Positions 35,110 through 47,937 are shown, numbered from the stretch's first letter. The stretch: 64,000 nt of DNA from Liquidambar formosana (GCA_039720395.1 CM077832.1:18199850-18263849), one strand, 5' to 3'. A program made the numbers and translations. Notes: generated by a model from the letters alone, not told the origin.

Positions 35110-35504
35110 CTATTGCCACCACATAAAATACTATAAGCCCTCCATTTAGTTTATATTTTAAAAGGTTTTATGAAAAATATAAAAGGTTTTTACAAAAATT
35201 AGCTATGTAATCAATTAGAAAACATCATTCCGGACAACTTTGTAATAAAAAAAAAATCAAAAATCTATCATTTAAATAGACTTTTTAGTTATTTTTCTTG
35301 GAAAATGAAATAGAAATTGTAAATGGCCAAAAAGTCAACCTAAATGATAAATTTTGGAAAAACTTTCTCCTACAAAGTTATTCAGAATGATGTTTTCTAG
35401 TGAACATCGCAAATAGTTTTCGTAGAAATCTTTTATATTTTTCATAAAAACTTAAAAAGTATAAACTAGGGAAGGACTTAGAGTACTTTATGTGGTGGCA
35501 ATAG
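35110..35504. mobile_element. Foldback MITE, 395 bp
   Basis: The ends are inverted repeats: CTATTGCCACCACATAAA on the left and its complement on the right. Similarity continues inward for about 190 bp per arm, so nearly the whole element folds into one hairpin. No coding capacity. A target duplication is not obvious because the flanks are T-rich. It lies 460 bp upstream of CAP-G. Confidence 0.82.
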
Positions 35505-38362
35505 TCTCTCTCTTTTTTCTTTTTTTTGATTTTCCAAAATTATTGTCACATTCAAAAAGTCAATGATTTTTCTTCTTTGATTTCCTAAAATAACTTTGAA
35601 AAGTTATTCTCTCTTTTTACAATGTTTTATACATTTGAGAATAAAATTGAAATGTTGAAACATGTGTTGATGTGAAAACATTTAATAGGATCTTCTAAAA
35701 AAAACGTGTTTTTTCAAAAGGGATAATCAATTAGAAACAGAAAAAGTATGTCATTTTAAAGTCAATCCGCATAATATATTTTTTATCCAAAGTGACGCAT
35801 TTAATAAATATTTTGTACTCATCCACACCTATTTTATTGTAATTTACCCATTTAATATAGTCTTATTAAAAGAACCATTAATGTTGTATGGAGCTGAAAA
35901 GTCTTAATCAACCCACCTTGACAATATATTGTGCTTTCTCTTTTGCGCTTTGTTGCTCGCTTGTTCTTCAAAAGTAAACCATCTTATTTTTCTTTACTCG
36001 ACTCCACTGATCAAAATAATTATTTTACTTGAATTTGAATTTATATATTTGTTTAAGAAAATTCAAAATTTTCATTGATTTATAATATATTTACTGTTGG
36101 ATGGTTTATGAATCTAATTTTATAGTTAGCTTGTCATTTTGATTAAACAGGTAACACAATAATGACATCTGTAACAGTTTAATAAACAGGTGCTATTTGA
36201 GTTTAAAAATTTGATATGATTAATAAATGGGTTGGATTAGGATTGACATGTATACTCTAGTACTTAAGTCTTGACATGATACAAACACAACCCACTAATG
36301 CAAATTGCCAGCTCTTCATTCATTTGGTGCATGACTTTGAATTTTCTAATGGATTAAATTTTGATTTGAATCCGATCTAGTAATTTAAATGTACGTAATA
36401 TGAGAATTATTACTTTGTTAGCATTTCCAAAGATACTAATTATTTTTTAGTTACTTTATCTAAAAAAGGGAATTATGGATATTTTCTAAAATAACCAATT
36501 AACTATACAAATGAATAGTCATTGGTTAAATATGGGTGTGGGTACTTAAGGTATCATCACTTCCTTAAAGGTTAGGTCTTTTTGAGATGCATACTTAGAT
36601 TTTGCCTTATTCATGTTACTCTATGTGTGTGTGTGTTTTGGGTTATGTTAACAAAATTGTCCAATAAAGCTCTCCATATTTTCTCTACTACCAACTTTCA
36701 GATTTTGAGAAAGAGGGAATGAAACATGAAGGGAAAGCGTAAGAAAATCTATTACAAAATAAATAGCTAGCAGATAGTGGATATCCACTAGCTACTTGTA
36801 GCTAGCTATAACTAACTTGTAAAATAGTTAGCCCCTTTCATTATCCCAAAAAGAAAATTAAAAAAATTAAAAAAAATTAAAAAAAAAAAAAAAGAAAGAA
36901 AGAAAGAAGAAGAAGAAGAAGAAGAAGAGAAGAGAAGAGAAGCTAACCCTTGATTACTTGAAGAAGGAAAGTAATGGCTTTGCTCTTTAAAATAGCCAAG
37001 GGAGTTAGCCAATCCTTAGAGGGCCTAGAGCTCCTTATAAAGCTTGTTGGAAAACCTGTTGTGGGACTTGATTAATCGCCCTTTGTTGTTCAAACACTCT
37101 TAATTTTTTTTTTTTTTTTTTGTGATAAGTAACACTCTTAATTCATTTATGACTGAATATGATAATCTATTAATTAACAAATCAAATATGAATATTACAT
37201 AATTTGATGGAATAAAAATAATATGATCTCATATATTAAATAATGTATTTTATTTATTGTCAACTTACGAGTTATCATCAATCTAAAACTAACATTTTGT
37301 AAGAGTTGAAAATGGATTTGGATATTACTGATTTACCGGATAATCGATTTGGATCTGATTATATTTATAAATAAATTAAAAAAAAAATAAAAAGTGGGAA
37401 ACAAGCGTTGGGCTTGAGTCTCAATTAAATCCTAAGCCCAACCGTTGTGTTATTTAAGCCCACTGAGACTCTAAATGGAGTTATACAATTTTAGTAAGTA
37501 AGAATTTTAAAAAATGAAACTAAAGAGGGAAAAACTACCTTACGAATTTTTATAATGATTTGACCCATTAAGGGTCAAGTAGTGTCAAACTAAACCCGAA
37601 TATCCACTCCTCAGAAACTGAAACCAAATATTGTGGATGGCCTTATAGTCGCATCTGCCTCACTTGTTAACTGAATAATCTCAGGTTCAAACTTAAGGAA
37701 AAGCATTGATACCAATTTATTGATATTAAAGGGGTTTAAGGCCTTAGGCATAAGGGTAGATTCTAGTGTCCAAAAGAAAAACACCAAAATATCAACTCCA
37801 ACGCCTTGCCCAAAACATAAACTGGGCTCCAAAGACTAACAAAGGGCCGACTCTAGGCTGTTTTGGACTGGAAATTGCCGTTGGTAGATTTCCAGATCTT
37901 ATGCGGATGGTTTGGAATACAGAAATTCCCAAATTTTAAAAAGAACTTCGATTTCACTTATTTATTTATTTATAATATTGGTTTGTTATTTTTTTTTTAA
38001 TTTTTTATTTTACATCGTATCGGATAAAATTTGATCTCACATTGTTCACTCCATAATGGTCACGGATATCACTAGAGACTTCCATGTTGTATTAGCCAGG
38101 TAGATCTGCACACTAACTTGGCTTGGCCCATTCACTGCATTTCCCAAATAGCCCATTGATTTATTAGGTTGTTCCAAGCCAAATGCACAGGTACAAGTCT
38201 TGCACTTTCAAAGATATCGGATAAAATTGGAACAATACAGAAAAAACTCATGTTAAGGGGGAAAAAAAATTACAGTTATGAAGTGAGATGATTAATTGTA
38301 AATTTGTAACCCCCAATAGTGGAAATGACCAAAAGCAACAGTAATTAGTAAAAGATAAAGGA
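35505..38362. other. Intergenic, no gene recognised
   Basis: AT-rich sequence with homopolymer and GAA-type microsatellites (36876-36935). No convincing gene. A SINE-like B-box word (GGTTCAAAC) occurs near 37684. Confidence 0.6.
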
Positions 38363-39021
38363 TGATGCCCCTATGACAGATGCTTGGACCTAGGGAGCAT
38401 CATATATAGTACTTTCCAAAAAGATGATCTGCCTGAAATGGAAATTATGTAGCCCCAAGTCAATATTGGTTTCTTGGATATAGATATAGATTGGAATTTT
38501 TCAGCAGATCGAATATGTTCTTAGCCAAATGAAAAGAACCAAACCCAAGGATAATATCCCCAACTGTGTCACCTAATTGGCCTTTCCTTTTTTGATTTTT
38601 TGGTAGAAACCAAGAACATCAATACATAAAAGTAAAATATTCGCGGAGTACATGTAGTTTTACTATTATATTTTGTTACATTCTCGAGCGATTGGCTTAT
38701 CAACATCACCCTATGCTTAAAGGCCAATCTCTTGAGAATGTACACGATATTTGCTTTCTTTAGTAGACAGCGAAAGAATAGTTCACTAGCTTTGTGCTCA
38801 CCGGGCGGCTGCATTCCTCTGTATTTTTTTTTAATCCTTTTAAAAAACAATGCGGTTGGTGTTTGGATGAAAAATTCTTGTGTAGGATAGGAGCATCAGT
38901 ATAGGGGCATCATGTATAGTTGTAGCTTTTGCTGGAGACTGAAAATGGAGATTATCTTTAGCCCCAATTCATTGGCTCTGGATATAGATACTTGGAACAT
39001 TTCAGCAGAATATGTTCTTTA
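38363..39021. repeat. Diverged direct duplication, copies at about 38363-38524 and 38888-39021
   Basis: Both copies share, in order, a GGAGCATCA block, a tract near TAGCCCCAA, GGATATAGATA, and TTTCAGCAGA followed by ATATGTTCTT. They are offset by about 500 bp. The DNA between them is AT-rich and includes a small minus-strand frame (38850-38569) with no recognised homology. Confidence 0.6.
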
Positions 39022-39315
39022 CAACACTAGCCGCAGACAAGTAGGGTGTTCGTAAAAGCTCCCAATTTTCTTGTAACCACCATCCAACAATGCAAATTAG
39101 AAACACAAAGCCTGCCGACTTGGCACCAGATGCCCTCCTCCATTGGCGAAAATGGTGGGTGAGTAGGACAGCGATCGGCCCAATCCAACCAATGAGTCTG
39201 GCAGATAAAGCAATTTCCTCGAACAAAGTATCCATAATCCCAAGCGAATGTTGCTAGTGTCCAAAAGCAAGATCGAGTAGGTCACAGCTTTGCCGTCAAC
39301 AAGGCTGAAGACCAT
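39002..39315 (-). pseudogene. Unidentified membrane-protein-like ORF fragment, two frames
   Basis: Two overlapping minus-strand frames, 39315-39097 and 39235-39002, look like one coding piece split by a frameshift near 39230. The second frame has two hydrophobic segments (LIGWIGPIAVLL and AGFVFLICIVGWWL) separated by a basic loop (HHFRQWRRAS). No family is recognised. It could equally be chance; composition is more GC-rich than the surroundings, which favours a gene relic. Confidence 0.3.
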
Positions 39316-40499
39316 AAGTCTGATTGCAGATTTTTAAAATGTGTTTGTCTAATAGCTTTTCAGGGAGTTGTTTTAGCTTGCAAGTTGTCCAAGTAGATCA
39401 GACAATGAAGAGAAAGTTAATTACTATTTATGATCAAATACTTCTTCTTCCTTTTTTTTATTTTTTATTTTTTATTTTTTTTAAATTAACACTTCCCATC
39501 AATTTGTCCAGTTAGTGGGATTTGAGTAAATTTAGCCAAAAATTTGGTGACTCTTTTGACTTCCTATTTACTCCGTTGCACCTCATTAACAACTCGCTTT
39601 GAAACTTGTGCGATGCATTTGTTGATGAAAAATGTTACTTCACTTATATTTTGTCACTTACATTTACCAATTACCTTATGTGTCAAAAGTGTATAACTGA
39701 AAGCAAACATGTGGGGCCAACATGAAATAAAGAGAAACTGCTACTATAGATGAGTGGGAGAATATGGGTGAAATAACACAATCCTTTGCTAATTATGAAT
39801 TAATATATTCATTCTTGAAATATGAGGGGGTTAGAAACATGACCTGTGTAATGCATTTGCTAATTATGAGGAGTCTATTCCCCTCCTCTTTTTTTTTTTT
39901 TGATGCAAAAGTCACTCCTTTTTATTTTAGTATAGACATCCACTATATATTTATGCATTTGCTAACTACCTCAAGATGAAACCGCAAGGGTAGCATAACC
40001 GGATCATATACTAGTTATTCCAAATTTGAGTCTTTGCTCTTTTACTAATAAATGTACATAATTACAAATAAATAATTCATCACGAGAGATTAGTCTAGGT
40101 CCAAGCGAATCCACCTTTCAATACACGAACTAATATTGAGAATAAAATTCAAATAGATCGAGTTTTTTTAAGGACTGAGGTACTTGTATAGAGACTGATT
40201 CTTTTCTGAGACATTCATTGAGCAATCGTTCTTATTAAGCCAAATATTGGAAAGGTATTGTTGACTTTTTATACGCCTTAGAAGTATGTACTAAAAGACA
40301 GGTATTGATAGGGTTGTTAATCCTCTAATCAAACGAGTGGAAGGGGGCACCTTTCATGCCCTAGGAGACAGCTAGCCTTAGGTCACTGTCATCTCACTTT
40401 GTGACATGCCTCGTCCCACTCACTCTCTACATCATAACCATCTGGTTTAATAATATTAGTATTAACTTCTTATTTGGGACATTAAATTAGGATTTGATC

Positions 40500-42455
40500 A
40501 AGAATGCGATGCCAGCATTAGACACATGCATGCAGCAAATTGACCTTCATTAAACTTTTCTTAAATTGAGTTTATATTTTATGTTCAGTCCATATTTAGT
40601 ACGATAGATTGCAATTTATTGCAACCACCCATAATAATAATAATAAGAAGAAGAAGATATTGTAAGAACCTCCTATAAATAAATTATATTTTAATTTGGT
40701 CATTTTCAGACTTACCCTTTCAAGTTGAGGATAGACTGGCATCTACGCCCTTGGGTGACCTTTGTGGCTCTCAACAATTCTTGTAATTCATATAAGAAAA
40801 CAGTTCTCATTAACAGCCATATATAAATTATTGCTTTATAATATACACTATAACTTCGACTAATCGACTGCTCTACCGGCCAGCTAATAAAACTTAAACT
40901 AAAAAATTGATATTAAAAAACAAAAAGATTATACATGTCGTGGAAATCATAGGTTAAGTACTAAGCCCCCTAGAAGCATCCTATCCTTTGTGTCAAAAGA
41001 CGACATAAAAGAAATTAAGAACCAATAGCCAAAAACAACAACAATAACAACAACAACAACAACAACAAAAATAAAAAAAATAAATAAAAAAAGGGTAAAA
41101 AAAAGTAAAAAATTTTAAGAACTTTTGTTCTTCATTTGTGTATTGTATCTATTCGAAAAAGGTTGTTTTTCGGTTTACACGGTCAAGTGTTGTGCGTATG
41201 TGTTCTGGCGTACTTACCCTTTCAAGTGTTGTGTATATGTACATGTTTTTTTTATGTGCATATTTAGCAACCAAAAAAAAAAAAAAAAGGTTTCATTTTT
41301 TGGCTTACCCTTTCAATTTCAAGATTTACGTGTATAGTATCACGCCTTTGGGTGACCTTTGTGGCTTTGAAATGTTGAACAAATATATATATATAAAGTT
41401 TTGATCATGTGCGAGATATCCCGAATATCCCGTTCAATCACTGTCGTCCGTGAACAACATGCACAAGCACGTGAATGTGCGCGTATCACTCACGAACGAT
41501 CGTAATCAATCAGGATACTCTAGAATATCCCGCACATGAATAGCCCTATATATATATATATATATATATTAATTCATATAAGAAAACGGCTCTCATTAAC
41601 TGTCAAATATTCTAGTGATTGCTATATAATATATATGCTATAACTTTCAAGCTTCCAGTTATTAGAAAATGATATTAAAACAGGGTGTGAGATGAACGGA
41701 TTCCCAACACTGGATGATCGATTAACAATAGAGAATGTGATGCCAGGATTAGGAATAGCAAGTTGACCTTCATTAAATTTTTGTTAAACTGAGTCGACGT
41801 AAATTGCACGTCTTGTCCATATGTAATACAATAGATTGCAACTATAACCATCCCTCAAAAATTTAAACTAAACTAATTAAGTAGTCAAAATTATTATTAT
41901 TTTTTTTAATTAAAAAAAAGGGGGCAAGAAAGATCTCCCATAAAAAATTAAATTAGTCATTTTCCGACTTACCCTTTCAAGTTCAAGATAGACCGGTATC
42001 CACACCTTTCAGTGCCCTTTGTGGCTTTGAAGAATTATCGTAATTCATAAGAGAAAATGCCTCTCACCAACAGGCAAATGTACAAGTTATTGCTATATAT
42101 ATATATATAATATATGCCATAACTTTCAAGACCTAGTTAATTATTTTGAAAATTAGATCAAATTAGGGTTTTCAAAATACATTTAGTTTTAGTGCCAATG
42201 ACATGATAACCTAGTGGCATTTCTTTTATTAAGTGAATTATGGAGAATCATTAATACCCATTTGTTAATATTAAAGGAGGTCAAAAATCAGAGTATGTTT
42301 TATCAATTGTCAAGAAAAAAAAAAAAAAAACATTTAATTTTATGTTTATGTCAACTCTGGCAACTCACACTTAAATTTAAAAAATCTGATATAAAAAAGG
42401 GTATTTCATGTGGAAGTCATTCGACTTCTAAGCCCCCCTAGGAGCGTGCTATCTT
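40500..42455. repeat. Old tandem segmental duplication, offset about 1.25 kb
   Basis: Segment 40500-41010 resembles 41735-42455: TTGACCTTCATTAAA, CTTACCCTTTCAAGTT, CCTTTGTGGCT and CTAAGCCCCC all recur in the same order. A third partial copy is at about 41300-41655. Long AT, TA and CAA microsatellites are interspersed. Coding relics were not recognised. Confidence 0.65.
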
Positions 42456-42959
42456 TGTATGTGGTTTGTCTTTTTTTTTTATTTTTTTTTTAATAAAAAA
42501 AAAATTTTCATGCATTCTATTAAATATTTGAATAAAAAATATTCAATTAATATGGTCGAAAAATCATTGGACCATTAATTTGGATATTTGACAGTGTCTT
42601 CCTGGAATGATGTAGGAACCACATAACACCTTATCCAACTTCGAAGACGTATCACTTGCAACGAGCGGTGGAGGGCATGTGAGTGGTGCAGCTTAAAATG
42701 ATAAGTTTTGGAATTGAGAATTTACATTTAAAAAATTGATTTACATTTCGTTTGACCAGATGCGATTAAAGTCATGCGGTGTATAGCAAAACTTATGCAA
42801 GTCTTTGATTTGGCCTTTAGTTTGGCCACAAAAGTCATCCCATGCCACTAGGGCGAAGAGTACGAGCTGCTTTCTCAACTTTAAACTTTTGACCTTTGAG
42901 GGATTGGTGGTATTGTTCTCCCAGCAAAAAAAAAAAGAAAAAAAAGAAAGGATAGGTAG

Positions 42960-43660
42960 TGTACGGGGTAAAATCTTTCTCCCCGAATTACGTGTTGATG
43001 ATGGAGCTTGTTCCCTCGCCTGGACCTGCAATCACAAGCTTGGAAAATGGGTCAGAGGGTAGGCCAAGGTGGGTTTTGGCCGTGCCCTCTCCGAAGCTTA
43101 AGTCAGAAAGCTGCACTGTGGAGAATGAGGCAAGGAAGAAGATGAATCTCAGAGAATTAGGGTACTGTAGCTTACCAAATTAGGCTGTATCGTATTCTTT
43201 TTATACCCACCTGTACGGACTGACCATGTGAGGTCAGATAACTGCTTGGGTTAGGTCAGATCTGACCATGGTTTGCCCATAACCGTCTGACCATAGTTTA
43301 GTGACCATGGTTGGCCAGAGAATCGTGGTTTCTTGTAACCGCTGTGTCAGGAATTACAGCTGCTAGGACAGTTTTGGACTGTAGTAGGATTTGGACTGTA
43401 GTATGAGTCATAAGACAGGTGCCCCGAGGTGAAAGCCAAGAACCGAGTTGGGAGATCACGTGCCCTGTAGCGGGTCCCACCGTGTAGGCCTCCCACGTGT
43501 CAAGTGAAGTGTTTTAACTCCTTGCCCCGAGCTGGATCTTCGGAGGCGAATCACGTGCGTTGTGGTTGGCCTGGTTGAGCAATCCTCGCCACGTGTCAGC
43601 GTTTCAGACTTGAACCTTCCATCCCGAGTTGAAACCTCAGTTCAGATATATTTCCACACA
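42960..43660 (-). repeat. 3' LTR of element 3, 701 bp
   Basis: It runs TGTACGGGG ... CCACACA on the plus strand. Compared with the 5' LTR it differs at 43348 (C versus T) and 43445 (G versus A). On the element strand a TATA box GGGTATAAAAAG lies at about 43208-43198, with a cluster of GACC/GGTC palindromic words upstream (43210-43320). Confidence 0.95.
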
Positions 43661-44602
43661 ATTTGCCCCAAATTATGACATTCCCGAGCTGGGACTTGTC
43701 ATAATTTTGTTTTGCTGAGTGTTTTTCCCTGTGCCCCTATGCCGCTTGGCATTCTAGGGCTTACCTGGCAAAGAGGCGGTTAAGCCTTTCCGTATTCCAA
43801 GGTGCTGACGTCATGTGTCTTGGAACCGTACGATCTGCATTTAATGCTCCAGAAGCATTATGTCTTTGGAGGGAAGCAAATCACTGCTCATTTTATCTTC
43901 TGCACTCTCTCTCTACTTTCTGCCTTTTCTCTCTGCATCCTGTTCTCCGTTTTCTCTCTCTACTTTCTCTGCTCTTGCTTTCTGTCTTTTCTAGGAAAAT
44001 ACCGTATTTTCCACCGGAATCCACTGTCTACACCGTTCGTTTGTGGGAGAAGATCCGTTCTGCTCTCCTTCGTTGCCTTCGCGAACCGTTTCTTCGGTGT
44101 TATTTTCTGCTGGTGCTCTTCCTGCTCGCTTCATCCTTCCAAGAACAACTTTCGGAGGTTTCAGCGCCGTGCCGTACAGTTTCCCCGGCGAAACAGCCTT
44201 TTTGACCACCGTTTGATCTTTTGTGAAGGTATAACTAGTTTTTGTTCTTTATTCTTCAATTTGTTCGGCGTATTTTTCTCTTTGCGGTTGTTGGAGATGT
44301 TCTTGGGGTTTGCTTCGTAATCCTAGGGTTTTCCTCTGGTTTTTGGGGCAAATCACCAAGACACTGATTTTCCCGCCTTTTAGGGTTTGGAAAAAACTCC
44401 ACCTCGGGGTAAACTTGAGAAAAAAGTTTTGGGTGTCCTTTTTAGTCTTTTCCCAACACCGAGTTGAGTGTTCCCCGAGCTGACACTTAGAAAAATTTTA
44501 GGGTCTGGTAACATACCTGTTAGAACATGGAGTTTTAGGTTGGGACATGTTGTCATGGGTTGAGTTGTCCCTGGATTTAACCTTCCCCTTTCATCTTGGC
44601 AG
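43661..44602 (+). promoter_or_regulatory. Upstream region of the element 3 antisense gene
   Basis: It includes TGACGTCA (43806-43813, a bZIP-type site) and pyrimidine-rich UTR-like sequence. A likely 5' UTR intron starts at a GTATAAC donor near 44229 and ends with TTGGCAG directly before the ATG at 44603. No strong TATA box is seen. Short frames here are not coding. Confidence 0.4.
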
Positions 44603-47304
44603 ATGTCTTCTTTTTATGATATTAGGGGGAACCCTGCAAAGGTAGCAGAGTTTAAGGCCTTATACGGCTTTGAAGACGGGAAGTTTAGCTTCCGCTTTGC
44701 TGAGCCTGGGGAGGATGTCTTTAGGTCAGACGCCAAGGATGGCCTCCCCGTTCCCATTGCTGCTTTCATGGAGGGTGGAGTTCGTGTCCCCTTCCCAGAC
44801 CTTCTCAATGACTTCCTCCTCTACTGTGGAATAGTCCCAACCCAGCTAGGGCTGAACTCCTTTAGGATCATCATGGGGGTTCATGTCCTTAACCAGCTTC
44901 TAGGGACTTCTGTCGGGGTGCGTGAGATCCTCCACCATTACAAAATCTGCGCCCTTAAAAATAAGCCCGACGTTTACCTCTCCCTCAAGCGCAGGAAGAA
45001 ACCCTTTGTCACCCACATCCCAGACTCCAACCCGGGAGCTCATAACATTGTGGTCTTCGTGTACGGGCCCGTAGATGGGACTCTTCCCCCCGATCCTCCC
45101 ATCATTCCCCGAGAGAGAGGCTCTAGCTGTAAGAAATCAGCGATGTCATTTTGCTTGCCTTTTTTTTTTTGTTTTATATGACCTCGAGTTGAATCTTGAA
45201 CTTAACATTGATATTCATGTGTCATGTTTCTTTCTAGCAGCTCCTCACGCCAACGAGCCCGCTGACACGCTGAACAAGGAGGATATCGAGAGGCTGCTCG
45301 GATATCGAGTCAGCCAGCGTTGCCGTGCGGCGGAGACCTTGCTCAACTACCACGCGCGGTACCAGACTTGGGGGAAGGCGAGTTACCCCCACTGCGAGCA
45401 GCCTGACGACGAGCTGACCCGTGTGGTGGAAGAGGACTTGGAGAGAGGAGAGCAAGAGGAAGAGGAGGAAGAAGGGATCCGCCTCCGACCTGAAGGGGAG
45501 GGAGCTGAGGAGATTAGGCCCTCCGAAAAGACGGCTCGCCGCGCCCCCTTCGTCATTGAGAGCTCCAGCTCTGAGGAGACTGTCTCCCAAGCCATGGAGA
45601 GGAGAGGCTCCCGTCCCCCCCCCGCCAAGAGACAGAGAACAGACTCCAGCAGCCAGAGGACCCAGAAAGACTCTGGGATGAATTTGAGGGCTCTGGTTGC
45701 TGAGAGAAGGGCGGCGGAGAAAGAGGCCCAGGAAAAGAAGGCTGCTGAGCAGAATCAGCAGCAGCAGAATCAGCAGCCGCAGCAACAGCGGCAGAATCAG
45801 CAGCCGCAGCAGCAACAGCGTCAACAGCTGCAGAAGACTAACAAGGCTGCTGCTGTTGTTGCTCCTGGGTCAGGTCGGGACGCTGGGAAAAAGCCCACTG
45901 ACCCCAACAGCGGAAAACTCATGTCCCACGCCATGAGGGGGCAGGACGTGGGCAGGCCCCAAGCGCCCGAGGCTACCGGGAAGGGGAAGGCTCCTCTGGT
46001 TCCCCCTACGAAGCCCCGGAAGCCCTCCACAGTCCCTGAACAGCAACCCACTGTGCAAGGGTCTGGACAGGGGGGAACCAATGCTTCGGGGGCCGGAGAT
46101 GGGAGCGCCCCTGCTCGTGCTGATGTGATAGCACAATACCCCGAGGTAAAACTTCACTTCCTTCTGCGCCTTTTATCCGGAAGCCTATTACAAATTCTGA
46201 CTGACTTTATGTCTCTGTTCGCGTGTGCAGTTCCCCGTACCCACAGATAAGGGCGTTACCAGCTCCTTCTCTGCTGAGTACAACTTCAGGCAGCTGGGGA
46301 ATCCCATGAGGTTGCCGGCAGACATGGCGCACTTCAGGAAGAGGTCCGCCCTTGACAACCTCCGCTTCGGGTTTACCAGCCTTTACCGAGTAAGCTCCGT
46401 TCTTTCGTGGTTTCATTACTTGGTGTTCAACCCTGTTTTTGACTTGATGATGTCTGTATAGGGCTGCCAACAAATCTTGCTGGCGGGCGATCGCCTCGAG
46501 GAGGAAGATAATAAGTTGCAACTCGAGCTCGCCAAAGTCCGGAGTGAGTACGATCAGAAGCTAGCAGAGGCTGAGGCCAACTGTGCTGCGGCTATGTCTC
46601 AACTTCAGAAGGTAAAGTCTGAATGCGAGACTCTCAAGTCTACAGCCGAAAGTGCCATCAGCAAACTCGAGCTCACGAGGAAGGACTACGCAGATTTGGA
46701 GGCTGAGCTGAGGAAGGCAAAAGATGCCCAGGATGGGTTGGCCCGGGAGAAGCGCGAGCTGGCGAGTAAGGTCCGGGCCCTTGAGGCTGAGGTAGAGAGG
46801 GAGAAGGCCTCCGCGAAGAAGGCCGTGACTGAGGAGAGGGAGAGCGTGACGGCTTCCCTCGTTGGGCAGATGACCACCGAGCTCGAGGTCACCTACAGAT
46901 TTGCGTGGGAGACCTTGGTCGAGTTGGCATCTGCCCAATTTCCTGGTATTGCCGATATTCCCTTTGAAAGGAGGGATATTCCCCCGGATTACGATCCCGA
47001 GGGAGGTGATGTCGGGGAAGCTGAGATGGAGGTTGCTGGCGGCGATGAGGCCGGGGAGAACAATCCCGAGGTCACGTCTCTGCCTAATGCCACCATTGAA
47101 GCCAAGGGGACTGTTGACGTCCCCGATGACACTTCAGTCGCTGCCAACGGGGACCCACCCGTAAATGCAACGGAAAGCACCACGGAGGCTATCCCTGATC
47201 TTCCTCAGACTCCCGTGGTTCCGCCTGTCTCTACTGATCCCGTTGCGGCTCCCGAGGTCATTGCTCCAGCTGCCGGGAACTCGGGGGAGAATGTAGCTAC
47301 TTAG
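44603..47304 (+). CDS. Antisense gene of element 3: putative gypsy-type transposase (PF04195-like), 810 aa
   Basis: The four exons are 44603-45128, 45241-46145, 46231-46389 and 46462-47304. All introns are GT...AG and the frame is open throughout (811 codons with TAG). Residues about 50-145 match the pattern of the 'transposase (putative), gypsy type' domain: VPFPDLLNDFLLYCGIVPTQ, then SFRIIMGVHVLNQLLG and REILHHYKI. Residues about 210-330 are acidic then basic (PPPAKRQRTDSSS). A Gln-rich run lies near 346-375. A coiled coil covers about 540-680 (KVRSEYDQKLAEAEANC, REKRELASKVRALEAEVERE). The tail is acidic and Pro/Thr-rich. The second intron end is a TAGCAG tandem acceptor, so one codon may vary. 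Despite the family name there is no evidence of transposase catalysis. It lies tail to tail with pol. Integrity in a young element suggests the product matters or decay has not yet begun. Confidence 0.8.
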
Positions 47305-47622
47305 GTTTTTTCCTTTGTTTTTTCTTTTTCATTTCTTCTGGCTGAATGCCCCAACTTGTACAGAACATTGTAATACTCCTTCTATTGGAATGAAATACAG
47401 AATTTTTCTCTCTCGTGTGCATGTGTCTTTTATTTTCGTACTGGTTGTATGTTTGAATGTACTATCGGGATAAGATACCTTGTTGCTGGGGTGAAAATAA
47501 TTAGACCCAACCTGAGTACGGGCTTTAGTTTGTCGAGTAAGAGACCCGAACACCTGTCAGTCCTTTAGACCCATCTCTTGGTATGTTGTTGCGTTGAACC
47601 TGTTCCTAGGTGAGAATTCGTC
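47305..47622 (+). terminator. 3' flank of the antisense gene
   Basis: After the TAG at 47302-47304 come a T-rich tract and plant-type poly(A) words (TTGTAC, GAATGAAATA near 47387-47396). Cleavage just downstream is probable. Nothing coding. Confidence 0.35.
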
Positions 47623-47937
47623 GTGAACCCATTCTTAGGTTCGGTGTGCTCAAGCCATTTAGTAGGTGAGACTTATGCCCATTCTTAGGCGATTTTGCTT
47701 GGACCCGTTCTTGGGCAAGACTTTGTTGTGAACCCATTCTTAGGTTCGGTGTGCTCAAGCCATTTATTAGGTGAGACTTGCGCCCATTCTTAGGCAATTT
47801 TGCTTGGACCCATTCTTGGGCAAGACTTTGTTGTGAACCCATTCTTAGGTTCGGTGTGCTCAAGCCATTTATTAGGTGAGACTTGCGCCCATTCTTAGGC
47901 AGTTTTTGACTTCGACCCGTTGTTGGGGAAAATGCCT
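47623..47937. repeat. 105-bp tandem repeat, about three copies
   Basis: GTGAACCCATTCTTAGG starts copies at 47623, 47728 and 47833. The unit is 105 bp, a multiple of three, so it leaves a minus-strand frame open with a 35-residue repeat. This frame is a by-product and lacks any domain. The array lies between the converging ends of the antisense gene and pol. Confidence 0.88.

Noticed and set aside
38569..38850. Minus-strand frame of 93 codons with a Lys-rich start
   Set aside because: A plastid-gene fragment was considered because of its composition, but no recognisable plastid protein or tRNA was seen.
43802..44320. Plus-strand frames of 130-172 codons before the antisense gene
   Set aside because: Phe/Leu/Ser-rich translation of pyrimidine-rich UTR; no homology and overlapping frames.
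45234..45824. Leu/Ser-rich minus-strand frame of 196 codons
   Set aside because: It is the reverse of the Gln/Glu-rich exon 2 of the antisense gene; low complexity and no domain.
47606..47863. Repetitive 85-codon minus-strand frame
   Set aside because: Result of the 105-bp tandem repeat; no independent gene signals.
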